DNA of 64,000 nucleotides from Actinomycetota bacterium (GCA_018830645.1 JAHJSA010000013.1:141918-205917); one strand, 5' to 3'; numbered from the stretch's first letter, positions 42,873 through 52,032 are shown. Numbers and translations: made by a program. The notes: generated by a model not told the origin, from the letters alone.

Positions 42873-44309
42873 GTGAATAGCGACACGTCCCGAGGTGACA
42901 CGTCTCACTCGTCCCGGTACGACGCAGTGGTGATCGGGGCCGGTCAGGGGGGCAGCCCCTTGGCGATCGCGCTGGCCGAGGCGGGCATGAAGACCGCCGT
43001 GATCGAACGGGAACACGTGGGCGGCACCTGCATCAACGTGGGCTGCACTCCCACCAAGACCATGGTGGCGAGCGCCCGCGCGGCGTACGGGGCGCGAAGG
43101 GCCTCGGAGTACGGCGTGAACGTGAGTGGAGTGTCGGTGGATATGGCCGCCGTGCGCCGTCGCAAGCAAGAGATCGTCGAAAGCTGGCGGGCCGGCGGGG
43201 AAGGTCGATTGGCCGCAGCAGCAGGTCTCGACCTTCTTCGTGGGGAGGCGGCCTTCTCGGGGCCGCATTCGCTGAAGGTGCGGATGACATCGTCGAACTA
43301 CCCGAACGCCGTTCGGTCGCTCGTCGCCGAGCGCATCTTCATCAACGTGGGTGCCCGGCCGTCCGTGCCCGCGCTCCCGGGCCTCGCGAGTGTGCCCTAC
43401 CTGGACTCCACCAGCGTGATGGAACTCGACGTCGTGCCCGAGCACTTGCTGGTGTTGGGAGGTGGGTACGTTGGAGTGGAGTTCGGTCAGATGTTCCGCC
43501 GGTTCGGCAGCGAGGTCACCCTCATCCAGCGACGTGACGCGCTACTCGCCGGGGAAGACCCCGACGTGGCAGAGGCCGTGGCGGCCATCCTGCGAGGGGA
43601 CGGTGTGGGTCTCGCCCTCGAGACGCGGCCCGTGCAGGTGGGGACCGACCCCGACGGACAGGTGACCGTGACCGCCGAAACGCCCCTCGGTCGAAAGACC
43701 TTCCGCGGGTCGCACCTGCTGGTGGCCGCCGGCCGCGTTCCCAACACCGACGCTCTCAACTTGTCGGCCGCCGGCATCGGCACCGATGCCCGCGGCAACA
43801 TCTTGGTCAACGATCGGCTCGAGACCGGCGTGTTCGGTGTGTATGCCATGGGGGACGTGAAGGGCGGCCCGGCGTTCACGCACATCTCATACGACGACTA
43901 TCGCATCCTGCGCACCAACCTGCTGGAAGGCGGCACGGCGTCGACGAGGGACCGATTGGTGCCCTATGTAGTGTTCATGGACCCGCAACTCGGGCGGGTC
44001 GGTTTGACCGAGACCGAGGCCCGCGAGCGCTGCCTCGACATCCGCGTGGCAAAGATGCCAATGAGCTGGGTTGCTCGGGCGCTCGAGGTGGGAGAGTCAC
44101 GGGGCCTGATGAAGGTGGTGGTGGACGCGCACACCGATCTGATACTGGGTGCCGCCGTACTGGGGATGGAGGGTGGCGAGATCGCGGCTCTGCTCCAGGT
44201 GGCGATGATGGGCGGCGTCACCGCGTCCGAACTGAGCGAGACCGTGTTCGCGCATCCGACCCTGGCGGAGTCTCTGAACAACCTCTTCAAGAACTGGGAG
44301 GAGCGGTGA
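42873..44309 (+). CDS. FAD-dependent pyridine nucleotide-disulfide oxidoreductase
   Basis: A 478-residue class I flavoprotein of the lipoamide dehydrogenase/mercuric reductase group. FAD site AVVIGAGQGGSPLAIALAEAG, redox-active pair GGTCINVGCTPTK, NAD(P) site LLVLGGGYVGVEFGQMF, second FAD motif VYAMGDVKGGPAF, and the C-terminal HPTLAESL, where most relatives have an active-site His-Glu. It lacks the C-terminal Cys pair and heavy-metal domain of MerA. GTG 42873 follows AAGGAG at six bases. Substrate unknown. The stop overlaps the rpiB start (GTGA). Confidence 0.85.
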   Translation: MNSDTSRGDTSHSSRYDAVVIGAGQGGSPLAIALAEAGMKTAVIEREHVGGTCINVGCTPTKTMVASARAAYGARRASEYGVNVSGVSVDMAAVRRRKQEIVESWRAGGEGRLAAAAGLDLLRGEAAFSGPHSLKVRMTSSNYPNAVRSLVAERIFINVGARPSVPALPGLASVPYLDSTSVMELDVVPEHLLVLGGGYVGVEFGQMFRRFGSEVTLIQRRDALLAGEDPDVAEAVAAILRGDGVGLALETRPVQVGTDPDGQVTVTAETPLGRKTFRGSHLLVAAGRVPNTDALNLSAAGIGTDARGNILVNDRLETGVFGVYAMGDVKGGPAFTHISYDDYRILRTNLLEGGTASTRDRLVPYVVFMDPQLGRVGLTETEARERCLDIRVAKMPMSWVARALEVGESRGLMKVVVDAHTDLILGAAVLGMEGGEIAALLQVAMMGGVTASELSETVFAHPTLAESLNNLFKNWEER

Positions 44310-44359
44310 GCGCCGCCATGGGTGTGAGCGCCGCCATGGGTGTGAGCGCCGCCATGCGG
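44306..44359 (+). repeat. 18-base tandem repeat x3 across the rpiB start
   Basis: GTGAGCGCCGCCATGGGT is present twice and a third time with its last bases changed to CGG. Each unit supplies one GTG and one ATG in the rpiB frame, so copy-number change would alter the N-terminus by six residues without breaking the frame. Confidence 0.9.
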
Positions 44360-44803
44360 GTGGGGGTCGCCGCCGACCACGGCGGTTTCGAACTCAAAGA
44401 GGAACTGGCGGCTGCCTTGCGGGAGCAGGGTCACGAGGTGGTGGACTTCGGCGCGGCGAGTCTCGATCCGGGCGACGACTATCCCGATTACGTCGTTCCT
44501 CTAGCCCGCGCGGTGGCGGCGGGGGAGGTCGATCGCGGACTCGCAGTGTGCGGCAGTGGGGTCGGCGCCTGCGTGGCCGCCAACAAGGTCAAGGGCGCCA
44601 GGGCCGCTTTGGTCACGGAGTCGTTCTCGGCTCATCAGGGTGTCGAGGACGATGACATGAACACCATGTGCGTTGGCGGGCGGGTTCTGGCCTTCAACCT
44701 GGCTTGGGAGCTGGTGCAGTCGTTCCTGGGCGCCAGGTTCATAGGCGGCGAACGTCACGTGAGACGACTGGCCAAGGTGGCCGCATTGGAGGATACGCGA
44801 TGA
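44306..44803 (+). CDS. rpiB: Ribose-5-phosphate isomerase B
   Basis: A 165-residue RpiB/LacAB enzyme that interconverts ribose-5-phosphate and ribulose-5-phosphate. After a repeated leader the family sequence starts MRVGVAADHGGFELK; the active-site region is GLAVCGSGVGACVAANK and the His is in FSAHQGVEDDDMNTMCVGG. GTG 44306 overlaps the preceding stop. The first 16 residues (MSAAMG, VSAAMG, VSAA) are encoded by an 18-base tandem repeat and have no counterpart in the family. Confidence 0.92.
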   Translation: MSAAMGVSAAMGVSAAMRVGVAADHGGFELKEELAAALREQGHEVVDFGAASLDPGDDYPDYVVPLARAVAAGEVDRGLAVCGSGVGACVAANKVKGARAALVTESFSAHQGVEDDDMNTMCVGGRVLAFNLAWELVQSFLGARFIGGERHVRRLAKVAALEDTR

Positions 44804-45633
44804 AGCCGTCGTCGCCCGGCCCACATGGACCGCTCGACCCTCATGGACCGCTCGACCCAGATGGACCGCTCGACCCAGATGGTCTGTCGGACCACGCGCG
44901 GGTGAACCGCGGGAGCTGGAATGCCGACAGCGATCAGTACCAGACAGATCACGGACCGCAGTTGGCCACGTCCGGAGGCCTGGCGTGGGGCGTGTGGCAG
45001 ATACCCGAGTCGGAACTCGGGGTGCTGGGTGACGTGCGCGGGCTCGACATCCTGGAATTCGGGTGCGGGGCCGCCCAGTGGTCCATCGCTCTCTGTGGGG
45101 AGGGCGCCAGGCCGGTGGGCCTCGACCTGTCCGAGGCGCAACTCGCTCACGCGCGGCGGCTGATGGCGGAAGCGGGGGTGGACTTCCCCCTCGTGCACGC
45201 CAGCGCCGAGAGCATCCCACTCCCCGCGGAGAGCTTCGACATCGTGTTCTGCGACTACGGCGCCACCACATTCGCCGACCCGTACCTGTGGGTGCCAGAG
45301 ACCGCCCGACTGCTGCGTTCGGGTGGCTTGCTGGCCTTCAGTGGGGCGACTCCGCTGATCCAGATGTGCTATCCGGACGACAGCGACCACCCGGCCGACC
45401 GGCTGTTGCGCGACTACTTCGGCATGCACGATCTTCCGTACGAGGGGTTCGTGGACTTCATGCTGCCCTACGGAGAGTGGATCGCGCTCTTCCGCGCCAA
45501 TGGGTTCGACATCGAAGGCCTGTTGGAGTTGCGCCCGCCCGCCGACGCGGTCAGCAGCTATCGTGACGCGACCGATCGGGAATGGTCGCGGCGCTGGCCG
45601 GCTGAGCAGATCTGGCGGGTGCGGAGACGCTGA
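44800..45633 (+). CDS. SAM-dependent methyltransferase
   Basis: A 277-residue class I methyltransferase. SAM motif I is LDILEFGCGAAQWSIAL, with the acidic residue in RPVGLDLSEAQLAHARRL, and the post-motif region is FDIVFCDYGATTFADP. ATG 44800 follows GGAGG and overlaps the rpiB stop (ATGA). An 18-base repeat encodes GPLDP(H/D) three times near the N-terminus. The target is unknown. It is third in the oxidoreductase-rpiB operon. Confidence 0.82.
   Translation: MKPSSPGPHGPLDPHGPLDPDGPLDPDGLSDHARVNRGSWNADSDQYQTDHGPQLATSGGLAWGVWQIPESELGVLGDVRGLDILEFGCGAAQWSIALCGEGARPVGLDLSEAQLAHARRLMAEAGVDFPLVHASAESIPLPAESFDIVFCDYGATTFADPYLWVPETARLLRSGGLLAFSGATPLIQMCYPDDSDHPADRLLRDYFGMHDLPYEGFVDFMLPYGEWIALFRANGFDIEGLLELRPPADAVSSYRDATDREWSRRWPAEQIWRVRRR
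44827..44880 (+). repeat. 18-base tandem repeat x3 in the methyltransferase N-terminus
   Basis: GGACCGCTCGACCC followed by TCAT or AGAT is repeated three times without gaps, encoding GPLDPH, GPLDPD and GPLDPD. It lies upstream of the catalytic domain and keeps the reading frame. Confidence 0.9.
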
Positions 45634-45712
45634 ACTTCACACTTCCGTCACATGAGCGGAGTAGGCTTGCAGCACAGGCTGCACGATCGGAGTAGGCTGG
45701 TAGCAGGGTTAC

Positions 45713-45740
45713 TTCACGACAGGAAGTGGAAGAGTAGAAT
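45713..45740 (+). promoter_or_regulatory. Predicted promoter of the LolA-like/ABC genes
   Basis: TTCACG (45713-45718) and TAGAAT (45735-45740) are spaced by 16 bases and lie about 66 bases before ATG 45806. Just upstream, CGGAGTAGGCT occurs twice (from about 45656 and 45688), which may be an operator. Confidence 0.45.
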
Positions 45741-45805
45741 GTACGGCAGCGCCCGCCGATGTGCGGCCGCGCGCGGACTGATAGTGGTAGGGAAGGGGTC
45801 GGAAC

Positions 45806-47212
45806 ATGCGTCGCAAGAGGTTCTTCATAGGGTCTTTGGTCGTGGCCTTCGCCGTTGTCCTGACGGTCGGCATCGCGGTGGCAAGCAGTCAGAGCGGCGG
45901 CGACCTGCCCGCGCTTACGCCTGCCGAGTTGCTCGTCAAGGTCGCAGAGGAGGCTCCCAATACCACGACCGTGAGCGGCGACATCGCGTGGAACAACGAC
46001 CTACTGGGGGTCGGGGCTGTCCAGCTGCCCGGAGACCAAGGAGCCCTCTTCTCCCTGCTCCTCGCGGGATCGGGGCGGTTCTGGCATCAAGACGGCATGG
46101 TGCGTTTCGAGTCACAGGGCCGGAACGGCGACATGATAGTCGTGGCGAACGGCGAGACCGTGTGGGTCTACAGTTCGCAGTCCGCGACGGCCACCGAGTA
46201 CACCCTACCAGCCAAACCCGCCGATGCCTCGGACGCTGAGACCTCCACGACCACGGGCGCGACCTCGACCACCGACGCGACCTCGGCCGCCGACGCGGCG
46301 GGCGCGGTCGATCTGCCGCGGAAGATCCAAGAGATGGTCGAAGGCCTTGCTCCCTATGCCGATCTCACCGTCACCACCGGCGTCGTCGCCGGGCGCGACA
46401 GCTACGTCCTGGTCATGACGCCGACGGCGGAGAACACCGTGGTCGGCTCGTTGCAGGCTACCTTCGACGGAGAGACCTTCCTGCCCTTGCGCGTGCAGGT
46501 CTTCGCCGCAGAGGATCCGAAGCCCGTGATCGACGCCGGCTTCACCACCATCTCGTATGATCAGGTCGCGGCGGGCAGTTTCGAATTCACGCCCCCGGCC
46601 GATGCCACGGTGGAGCTCACGATCCTCTCGATGCCCGCCGGCATGATGAACGGCATGATGGGGATGATGGACGGCACGATGGGAACCTTCGGTCATCGCG
46701 ACGGTGATGGCTCGCCCGCCGATCGGATGGAGAAGGAAGAGCCGCTCACCCTCGAAGAGGCTGCTGCCAAGGCCGGCTTCGCTCTGGTCACGCCGACGGA
46801 TCCCGCTCTGCCCTTCGAGGGCGCATACGTGATGACTCCGCCCGCGGACTTCGCCCTGGCAGACATGATGCGTGGCACGCATGGCGACGCCGCAGGCGGC
46901 GTGGGCGACGGTACTGCCGATGCTGCGCTTCCGCCGACCGCGCCCCTTGTGGCGCTCAAGTATGGCGAGGGCTTCGGCACTGTCATGATGATCGAGACGC
47001 AGGTCGCCGATACTCAGTGGACCGAACTCACGACGGCATTGGCCGAGGTGCCTCTGTTCGGCACGTCGAGCCCCTTCGGTGGCCGGCAGGTGTATCAGCT
47101 GAGCACCAGGCTCGGTTCGATCGTGGTGTGGCGCCAGGGTGATACGGTGGTCCTCGTTGGCGGGAGCGTGTCTCGCGCCGACCTCGAGGCCTTTGTCGCC
47201 GGTGTCCGATGA
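45806..47212 (+). CDS. Exported LolA-like (RseB/DUF2092-type) protein
   Basis: A 468-residue protein with a signal peptide (basic start, hydrophobic residues 10-28, Ala-rich cleavage area). Residues 40-260 resemble the LolA/RseB fold (GRFWHQDGMVRFESQGRNGD, NGETVWVYSSQ, ATFDGETFLPLRVQVF), interrupted by a Thr/Ala-rich low-complexity stretch near 145. A Met/Gly-rich stretch (residues 273-290) and a second domain follow. It probably acts outside the membrane as a sensor or carrier for the ABC exporter encoded next. Confidence 0.65.
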   Translation: MRRKRFFIGSLVVAFAVVLTVGIAVASSQSGGDLPALTPAELLVKVAEEAPNTTTVSGDIAWNNDLLGVGAVQLPGDQGALFSLLLAGSGRFWHQDGMVRFESQGRNGDMIVVANGETVWVYSSQSATATEYTLPAKPADASDAETSTTTGATSTTDATSAADAAGAVDLPRKIQEMVEGLAPYADLTVTTGVVAGRDSYVLVMTPTAENTVVGSLQATFDGETFLPLRVQVFAAEDPKPVIDAGFTTISYDQVAAGSFEFTPPADATVELTILSMPAGMMNGMMGMMDGTMGTFGHRDGDGSPADRMEKEEPLTLEEAAAKAGFALVTPTDPALPFEGAYVMTPPADFALADMMRGTHGDAAGGVGDGTADAALPPTAPLVALKYGEGFGTVMMIETQVADTQWTELTTALAEVPLFGTSSPFGGRQVYQLSTRLGSIVVWRQGDTVVLVGGSVSRADLEAFVAGVR

Positions 47213-47228
47213 CGCGGGTCGAACCCGA

Positions 47229-48248
47229 GTGAGTGAGGTCGCGACCGAGGTCGCACTCACGGCGGAAGAAGGACGGCCCGCGGTGGAAGAAAGGAGGCCG
47301 GAGCAGGAAGCCTGCGCCGGCCGCCGCGTAGTCCTCTCCACTCACCAGCTCACCAAGGACTTCAAGGGTCTGCGGGCTGTCGATCATCTCGACCTGAGCG
47401 TGTGTGAAGGTGACGTCTTCGGCTTCCTCGGCCCCAACGGTGCAGGTAAGACCACCACAATCCGCATGATCCTGGGCCTGATCTACCCCACCCAGGGTCA
47501 CGTGCAGATCTTGAATCACCGCGTGCCCGACCAGCGCCTCGACGCGCTTCGCCACGTGGGCGGTTTCGTGGACGTGCCCGCCTTCTACAACAGCATGAGC
47601 GCGCGGCGCAACCTGCGCATCCTCGGTCGCATGAGCGGCGACGTGACCGAAGCGCGCATCGACGAGGTGCTCGAGATGGTGGGGTTGTCCGAGCGGGGCG
47701 ACTCCCGGGTGGGGGGCTACTCTCACGGCATGCGCCAGCGCTTGGGGATCGCCCAGGCTTTGATCCACCGGCCGGCCCTCATCATCCTCGACGAGCCCAC
47801 CAGCGGCCTTGACCCCCAAGGCATGAAAGACGTCCGCGAGTTGGTGCGCGAATTGGGTCGGCAGGGCACGACGGTGTTCCTCTCGTCGCACCTCCTGCAC
47901 GAGGTGGAGCAGGTGTGCAACCGGGCGGTCATCATGGACAAGGGTCGTATCGTCGTTGAAGGTCCGGTCTCCGAACTGCGCCCGGCGCGCATGTCTGTCA
48001 AATTCCTCACCAGCGACCAGCCGCGGGCGGCCGAGGTGCTGGGCCGGCTTCTGGGCGTCGGTTCCATTGCCGAGAGCGGGGCCGAATCGTTACGCGTCAC
48101 GGCCGGTGACGGACTCGTGCCGGAGATGGTGCGTCACCTGGTCGCCGAGGGCATCGACGTGCGGGCGGTGGTGCCGGCCGTCGAGCAGGGGTTGGAGGAC
48201 TTCTTCCTCCAGTTGACGGGCGCCTCCTCCGAAGGGAACGACCAATGA
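47229..48248 (+). CDS. ABC transporter ATP-binding protein
   Basis: About 339 residues. Walker A FLGPNGAGKTTTIRM, signature-like YSHGMRQRLGIAQAL, Walker B LIILDEPTSGLDPQG and the switch His in FLSSHLLHEVE. It is of the BcrA/NatA type used for drug or lipid export. The start is uncertain: GTG 47229 lies 16 bases after the preceding stop but has a poor ribosome site. It overlaps the permease gene by four bases (ATGA). Confidence 0.88.
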   Translation: MSEVATEVALTAEEGRPAVEERRPEQEACAGRRVVLSTHQLTKDFKGLRAVDHLDLSVCEGDVFGFLGPNGAGKTTTIRMILGLIYPTQGHVQILNHRVPDQRLDALRHVGGFVDVPAFYNSMSARRNLRILGRMSGDVTEARIDEVLEMVGLSERGDSRVGGYSHGMRQRLGIAQALIHRPALIILDEPTSGLDPQGMKDVRELVRELGRQGTTVFLSSHLLHEVEQVCNRAVIMDKGRIVVEGPVSELRPARMSVKFLTSDQPRAAEVLGRLLGVGSIAESGAESLRVTAGDGLVPEMVRHLVAEGIDVRAVVPAVEQGLEDFFLQLTGASSEGNDQ

Positions 48249-49054
48249 GCCACCTGCGCCGCGAGATCGTCAAGGTGCTCTTCCAGAGGCGCACCTACGT
48301 GGGTTGGGCCGGCCTGCTGGCCATCCCCTTCATCATGACGATCGCACTGCGTCTCTCTACGGAACAGCCCTCGGAGGGCCATGGCCCTCCCTTCTTCTCG
48401 AGCATCGCGAGCAACGGGCTCTTCGTGCCCCTGGCCGCCCTGGCTTTCCTCTCGTTCTTCCTGCTGCCGCTGGTATCGGCGATGACGGGCAGCTTCGTCA
48501 TCGCGGGGGAGGCCGAGACCGGCACACTGAAGACGTTGCTCACGCGGCCTGTGAGCCGCAGCGGCGTGCTGTTGGCCAAGTGGTTCGTGGCCGTACTCTA
48601 TGTGGGCGTGGGTCTGGTGCTCGTGGGCGTGGGAGGGGCGCTCGCCGGCTGGCTCCTGTTCGGCGTCCAACCTCTCACGACGTTCTCCGGGGGCCAACTC
48701 GGCATCGCCGAAGCCCTCCGGCTTACCGCACTGGCGTACGCGATCAGCCTGGTGGGCATGGCCTGCATCGTCTCGCTCGCGGTGGCTCTGTCGACCGTGA
48801 CTGATTCCAGTCTCACGGCTGCCGTCGGCACCCTTGTCATCGTGTTGATCCTTCAGGCGCTGGGCCAGTTCAGCTACTTCGACTTCCTCAAGCCCTACCT
48901 CTTCACGGCCCGCTTCGAGGATTGGTTCAACCTGCTGCGCCAACCCATCCCATGGCGTCCCATCTGGGAGGCGCTCCTGGTCTACTCCGGCTACATCGTA
49001 GTCCTTGTGGGTGTGGCCGTGGCCGTGTTCCGGCGGAAGGACATCTTGTCCTAG
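48245..49054 (+). CDS. ABC-2 type permease
   Basis: A 269-residue membrane protein with about six transmembrane segments. The cytoplasmic loop GEAETGTLKTLLTRPVSRSGVLLAK is typical of ABC-2 exporters partnered with BcrA/NatA-like ATPases. It forms an operon with the preceding ATPase. Its end overlaps the convergent vapC stop by four bases. Substrate unknown. Confidence 0.85.
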   Translation: MSHLRREIVKVLFQRRTYVGWAGLLAIPFIMTIALRLSTEQPSEGHGPPFFSSIASNGLFVPLAALAFLSFFLLPLVSAMTGSFVIAGEAETGTLKTLLTRPVSRSGVLLAKWFVAVLYVGVGLVLVGVGGALAGWLLFGVQPLTTFSGGQLGIAEALRLTALAYAISLVGMACIVSLAVALSTVTDSSLTAAVGTLVIVLILQALGQFSYFDFLKPYLFTARFEDWFNLLRQPIPWRPIWEALLVYSGYIVVLVGVAVAVFRRKDILS

Positions 49055-49449
49055 GGCAGCACTCGGAATCCCTCATGGCGAAAGTGGTCGTCGGTAGCTA
49101 GGGCTGTGTCGAGGCCGAGCCTGCGCATCACCGTGAAGCTCAGGCAGTCGGTGAGAGAGTAGCTCTTGTCACTGCGCTCGATGAACAGGCGCCAGGCTGC
49201 CATCTCCTCCTCGAGACCGGGATGGACCAGCTCGACTTCGCGGGAGCGCCTGATCAGTTCGCCCATGCGGCCCGCCTCTGCGTGACCGAGGCGCGACACC
49301 ATGAGCGCCGCGAGTTCAGCCAGCACGCAGGTGGTCGTGACCAGCCCGCCCTCATGCGACTCGACGATCTCGCGCATGGCCTCGCCTCGCGGAGCCGTGC
49401 GGTCCCCCAGTTCGTACCAAGCCGACGTATCCACGAACAACGGCTTCAC
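49051..49449 (-). CDS. vapC: PIN domain toxin (VapC family)
   Basis: A 132-residue PIN-domain RNase. Acidic residues of the active site are visible in LFVDTSAWYE, TTCVLAELAALM, YSLTDCLSFTVM and LATDDHF. The start overlaps the stop of the antitoxin gene (ATGA). VapC toxins cleave tRNA or rRNA when released from VapB. The pair appears complete. Confidence 0.88.
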   Translation of the reverse strand: MKPLFVDTSAWYELGDRTAPRGEAMREIVESHEGGLVTTTCVLAELAALMVSRLGHAEAGRMGELIRRSREVELVHPGLEEEMAAWRLFIERSDKSYSLTDCLSFTVMRRLGLDTALATDDHFRHEGFRVLP

Positions 49450-49709
49450 CGTGTGCGTTCCGAGAGTTTCCGCGCGGCGAGATCGTCGCCGAGGATCCGG
49501 TCGTGGTCTGCTCCGGAGATCGCGCCGTCACTGAACATGCCGTAGATCGAGGTGATGCTGGGCGCCTCGTCGTGCTGCTTCCGCATCCGCCCCTCGATCA
49601 TTTCACGCAGAACCGCCGAAAGGCTCATTCCTCTGCCCGCCGCCTCGTTCTTCAGGTAGCGGTACTGATCTTCGGCCAGCGAGATCTGCGTGCGTGTCAT
49701 GCGTGTCAT
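49446..49709 (-). CDS. vapB: VapB-type antitoxin with ribbon-helix-helix
   Basis: An 87-residue protein. The N-terminus (RTQISLAEDQYRYLKNEAAGR) is a ribbon-helix-helix DNA-binding fold, and the C-terminal half binds the toxin. ATG 49709 is used; ATG 49700 is also possible. It probably represses its own promoter at the repeat found at 49794-49820. Confidence 0.8.
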   Translation of the reverse strand: MTRMTRTQISLAEDQYRYLKNEAAGRGMSLSAVLREMIEGRMRKQHDEAPSITSIYGMFSDGAISGADHDRILGDDLAARKLSERTR

Positions 49710-49793
49710 CGTGCCTCGTCCCCTCGAATGATTGCGATCGGACTTTGGGCCTACGGTGGCGAGCCGTGGGGAATGCCTGGCCACCTCCGGTAT

Positions 49794-49820
49794 TTACATC
49801 ATACATCATACATGATGACG
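49794..49820 (-). promoter_or_regulatory. Predicted vapBC promoter and operator
   Basis: On the minus strand TATGAT occurs twice in tandem, a near-perfect -10 sequence. It overlaps an inverted repeat ATCAT-AC-ATGAT at 49805-49816, a suitable site for ribbon-helix-helix autoregulation. It lies about 85-110 bases before the vapB ATG. Confidence 0.5.
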
Positions 49821-50079
49821 CCCCGATGTCTCTCAGGGTCGGTCGAACGGCGGATGCCGACCCGGTCGCTGGGCCGCTCCCCGGGGTGGCTGGACGACCG
49901 ACGTTCTGTTATAGTGCGATTTGTTGGTTGGTCGGTCAGTTAACGATTCGCAGACCCGTCCTCCGTGGACGGCGGGGCATCCGGGGGTGATCCGTGCATC
50001 TGCCTGATCTCGCACGCTGCACGTGGTGCACCCTTCGGGAAGGAAGAGCTCTGATTCGGGCGATCCAGAAGGGGACGAC
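49821..50079 (+). other. Intergenic region upstream of the bam-like operon
   Basis: No gene is seen. It must hold the promoter of the operon: a TATAGT -10-like hexamer occurs near 49911, and a T/G-rich direct repeat (GTTGGTTGGTCGGTCAGTTAAC) follows it near 49922. No clear -35 was found. A ribosome site AGAAGG lies before ATG 50080. Confidence 0.4.
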
Positions 50080-52032
50080 ATGAGGTACGCGGAAACCGGG
50101 TTCAATCTAGAGATTGATCTCTCTCGAGGAAGTATCGAGCGGGTGGCGACGGACCCCAGAGACACCGCGCTCCACCTCGGGGGCCAGGGCACCGCGGCCA
50201 AGATTCTCTGGGAGAGAGTAGGCCCTGAAGTCGATCCCTTCTCTCCCGACAACCTGCTCATCTTCAGCACCGGCCTGTTGCACGGCACGCCCGTCCCCGG
50301 GGCAAATCGCACCTCTGTGGACACCTTCTCTCCCCAGACCGACCGCTACTCCCATTCGCTCTTCGGGGGCTTCTTCGGGCCCGAGTTGAAGCACGCGGGC
50401 TACGACAAGATCATCATCCGGGGCAAGTCCCCCGACTTCGTGTACTTGTGGATACACAACGGCAAGGTCGAACTGCGTGACGCGACCCACCTCCAAGGGA
50501 AGGGCGCGTTGGACACCGCGTCCACGATCAAGGCGGAGTTGAAGCAGCCGGAGGCCCAGGTGGCCGCGATCGGCCTGGCCGGCGAGAACCGGGTCTTCAT
50601 GGCCACCATCGAGCACGCCAACTCGAGCGCCTCCCGGGGTGTGGGCGTCATCATGGGCGACAAGCGGCTGAAGGCGATCGCCGTTCGCGGGACGAACGAC
50701 ATCAACGTCGCCCGCCCGGCCGAACTCTTCGGCATCAGCAGCCCCATGTATGCCGCGATCTACGACAACCCCGATTGCGGGGACCTGCTGGCCCACGAGG
50801 ACGACGAAGAGTTCCACGTGAACAACTTTGCGTGGGGCAATGCGCGCGAGCGCCAGAAGGGCTACTGGAACGAAGAACGTGAAGAGAAGTGGACGGCGGT
50901 CACCGAGAGCGTGCGGCTCCGGTGGACGGGCTGCTACAACTGCCCGAAGGACTGCCACATGGCGGTCTCGTACCCGGGGCGGCCGCCGTACTTCCAGAAG
51001 TGCTACAGCAAACTCACCTATGCGATGGCGGCGTACGAAGAGATCGAGTTCAACTACGACATCCTGGGCGTCACGCAGGAGCATGGTCTCGACGGGTTCT
51101 CGACCCCGCAGGTGCTCGCCTTTGCGGTGGAGCTCTACGATGCCGGCATCTTGACCGACGAAGATCTACCCGACTTCCCGCCTGACGGCGCGGGGCGGTT
51201 CTTCTATCTCGTCGAGAAGATCGTGCGGCGCGAGGGCATCGGCGACATCCTGGCCAACGGGGTCTACCACGCGGCCCGCGCGATCGGCAAGGGCGCGGAA
51301 GAGTACGACCACAACACCATGAAGAAGTTCGAGCAGGTGCCCCTGAAGCTCAGCATGATCAACTACCCGTACTTCCTGATGTACGCCACCGGCGAGAAGA
51401 TGAACATCACCCAGATCGAGGGCTCGTACCCGCAGGTGCCCATCGCCGACCCGGAAGAGCGGAAGGCGTTCACCGAGAGGTGGGAAGCCGCTCCGGAGAG
51501 GTTCAAGGAATACTTCATGGAATGGGAGCCGCGAGCACACCCCACGGTGGAAGCGTCCATCAACATCGCGGACTGGAACGAGACCATGCACTACGTGGAC
51601 GACGCCATCGGCACGTGCGCCTTCCTGTCTTCGTTCACGGGTCAGTGGGCCGGTCAACCTCCCTACCACATCCACAACCTGCCGGCCTTCATCTCCCATG
51701 CCACCGGTCTGGATCTCGACTCGGACGGACTGTGGGAGATCGCCCGCAGGAACCGGAACCTCATCCGGGCCATCAACGTACGGCGAGGTCTGCGCAGGAG
51801 CGACGAGAAACCCCCCGCCGACCATTGGAAGAAACGGGACCCGGAGATGGAGCAGAAGCTCCTCGACGCCTACTACGAGTTCAAGGGGTGGACCAACGAC
51901 GGCATCCCCACCAAGCAGACGTTGGACGACCTGAGCCTGGGCTATGTCAGCGACGACCTGGTCGAGCGCGGCATCCTGTCGGGCGACGAGCAGTCGGGGT
52001 CCGAGGCGACCGTGGGAGCGAGTGCGGAATGA
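50080..52032 (+). CDS. bamB: Tungsten aldehyde:ferredoxin oxidoreductase family protein, BamB-like benzoyl-CoA reductase subunit
   Basis: A 650-residue AOR-family enzyme with a bis-pterin tungsten cofactor and one [4Fe-4S] cluster. It starts MRYAETGFNLEIDLSRG, then LHLGGQGTAAKILWERV, FSTGLLHGTPVPGANRTSVD, and GGFFGPELKHAGYDKIIIRGK. The cluster Cys are C285, C288, C292 (TGCYNCPKDC) and C513 (GTCAFLSS). It matches my memory of BamB of Geobacter metallireducens very closely, including EKMNITQIEGS and the C-terminal DPEMEQKLLDAYY. In BamB the enzyme reduces benzoyl-CoA to a dienoyl-CoA. First gene of the operon; ATG chosen by the ribosome site AGAAGG. Confidence 0.88.
   Translation: MRYAETGFNLEIDLSRGSIERVATDPRDTALHLGGQGTAAKILWERVGPEVDPFSPDNLLIFSTGLLHGTPVPGANRTSVDTFSPQTDRYSHSLFGGFFGPELKHAGYDKIIIRGKSPDFVYLWIHNGKVELRDATHLQGKGALDTASTIKAELKQPEAQVAAIGLAGENRVFMATIEHANSSASRGVGVIMGDKRLKAIAVRGTNDINVARPAELFGISSPMYAAIYDNPDCGDLLAHEDDEEFHVNNFAWGNARERQKGYWNEEREEKWTAVTESVRLRWTGCYNCPKDCHMAVSYPGRPPYFQKCYSKLTYAMAAYEEIEFNYDILGVTQEHGLDGFSTPQVLAFAVELYDAGILTDEDLPDFPPDGAGRFFYLVEKIVRREGIGDILANGVYHAARAIGKGAEEYDHNTMKKFEQVPLKLSMINYPYFLMYATGEKMNITQIEGSYPQVPIADPEERKAFTERWEAAPERFKEYFMEWEPRAHPTVEASINIADWNETMHYVDDAIGTCAFLSSFTGQWAGQPPYHIHNLPAFISHATGLDLDSDGLWEIARRNRNLIRAINVRRGLRRSDEKPPADHWKKRDPEMEQKLLDAYYEFKGWTNDGIPTKQTLDDLSLGYVSDDLVERGILSGDEQSGSEATVGASAE

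Noticed and set aside
42873..44309. Mercuric reductase (merA)
   Set aside because: The fold and redox Cys pair fit, but the C-terminal Cys pair and N-terminal metal-binding domain are absent and no other mer genes are nearby.
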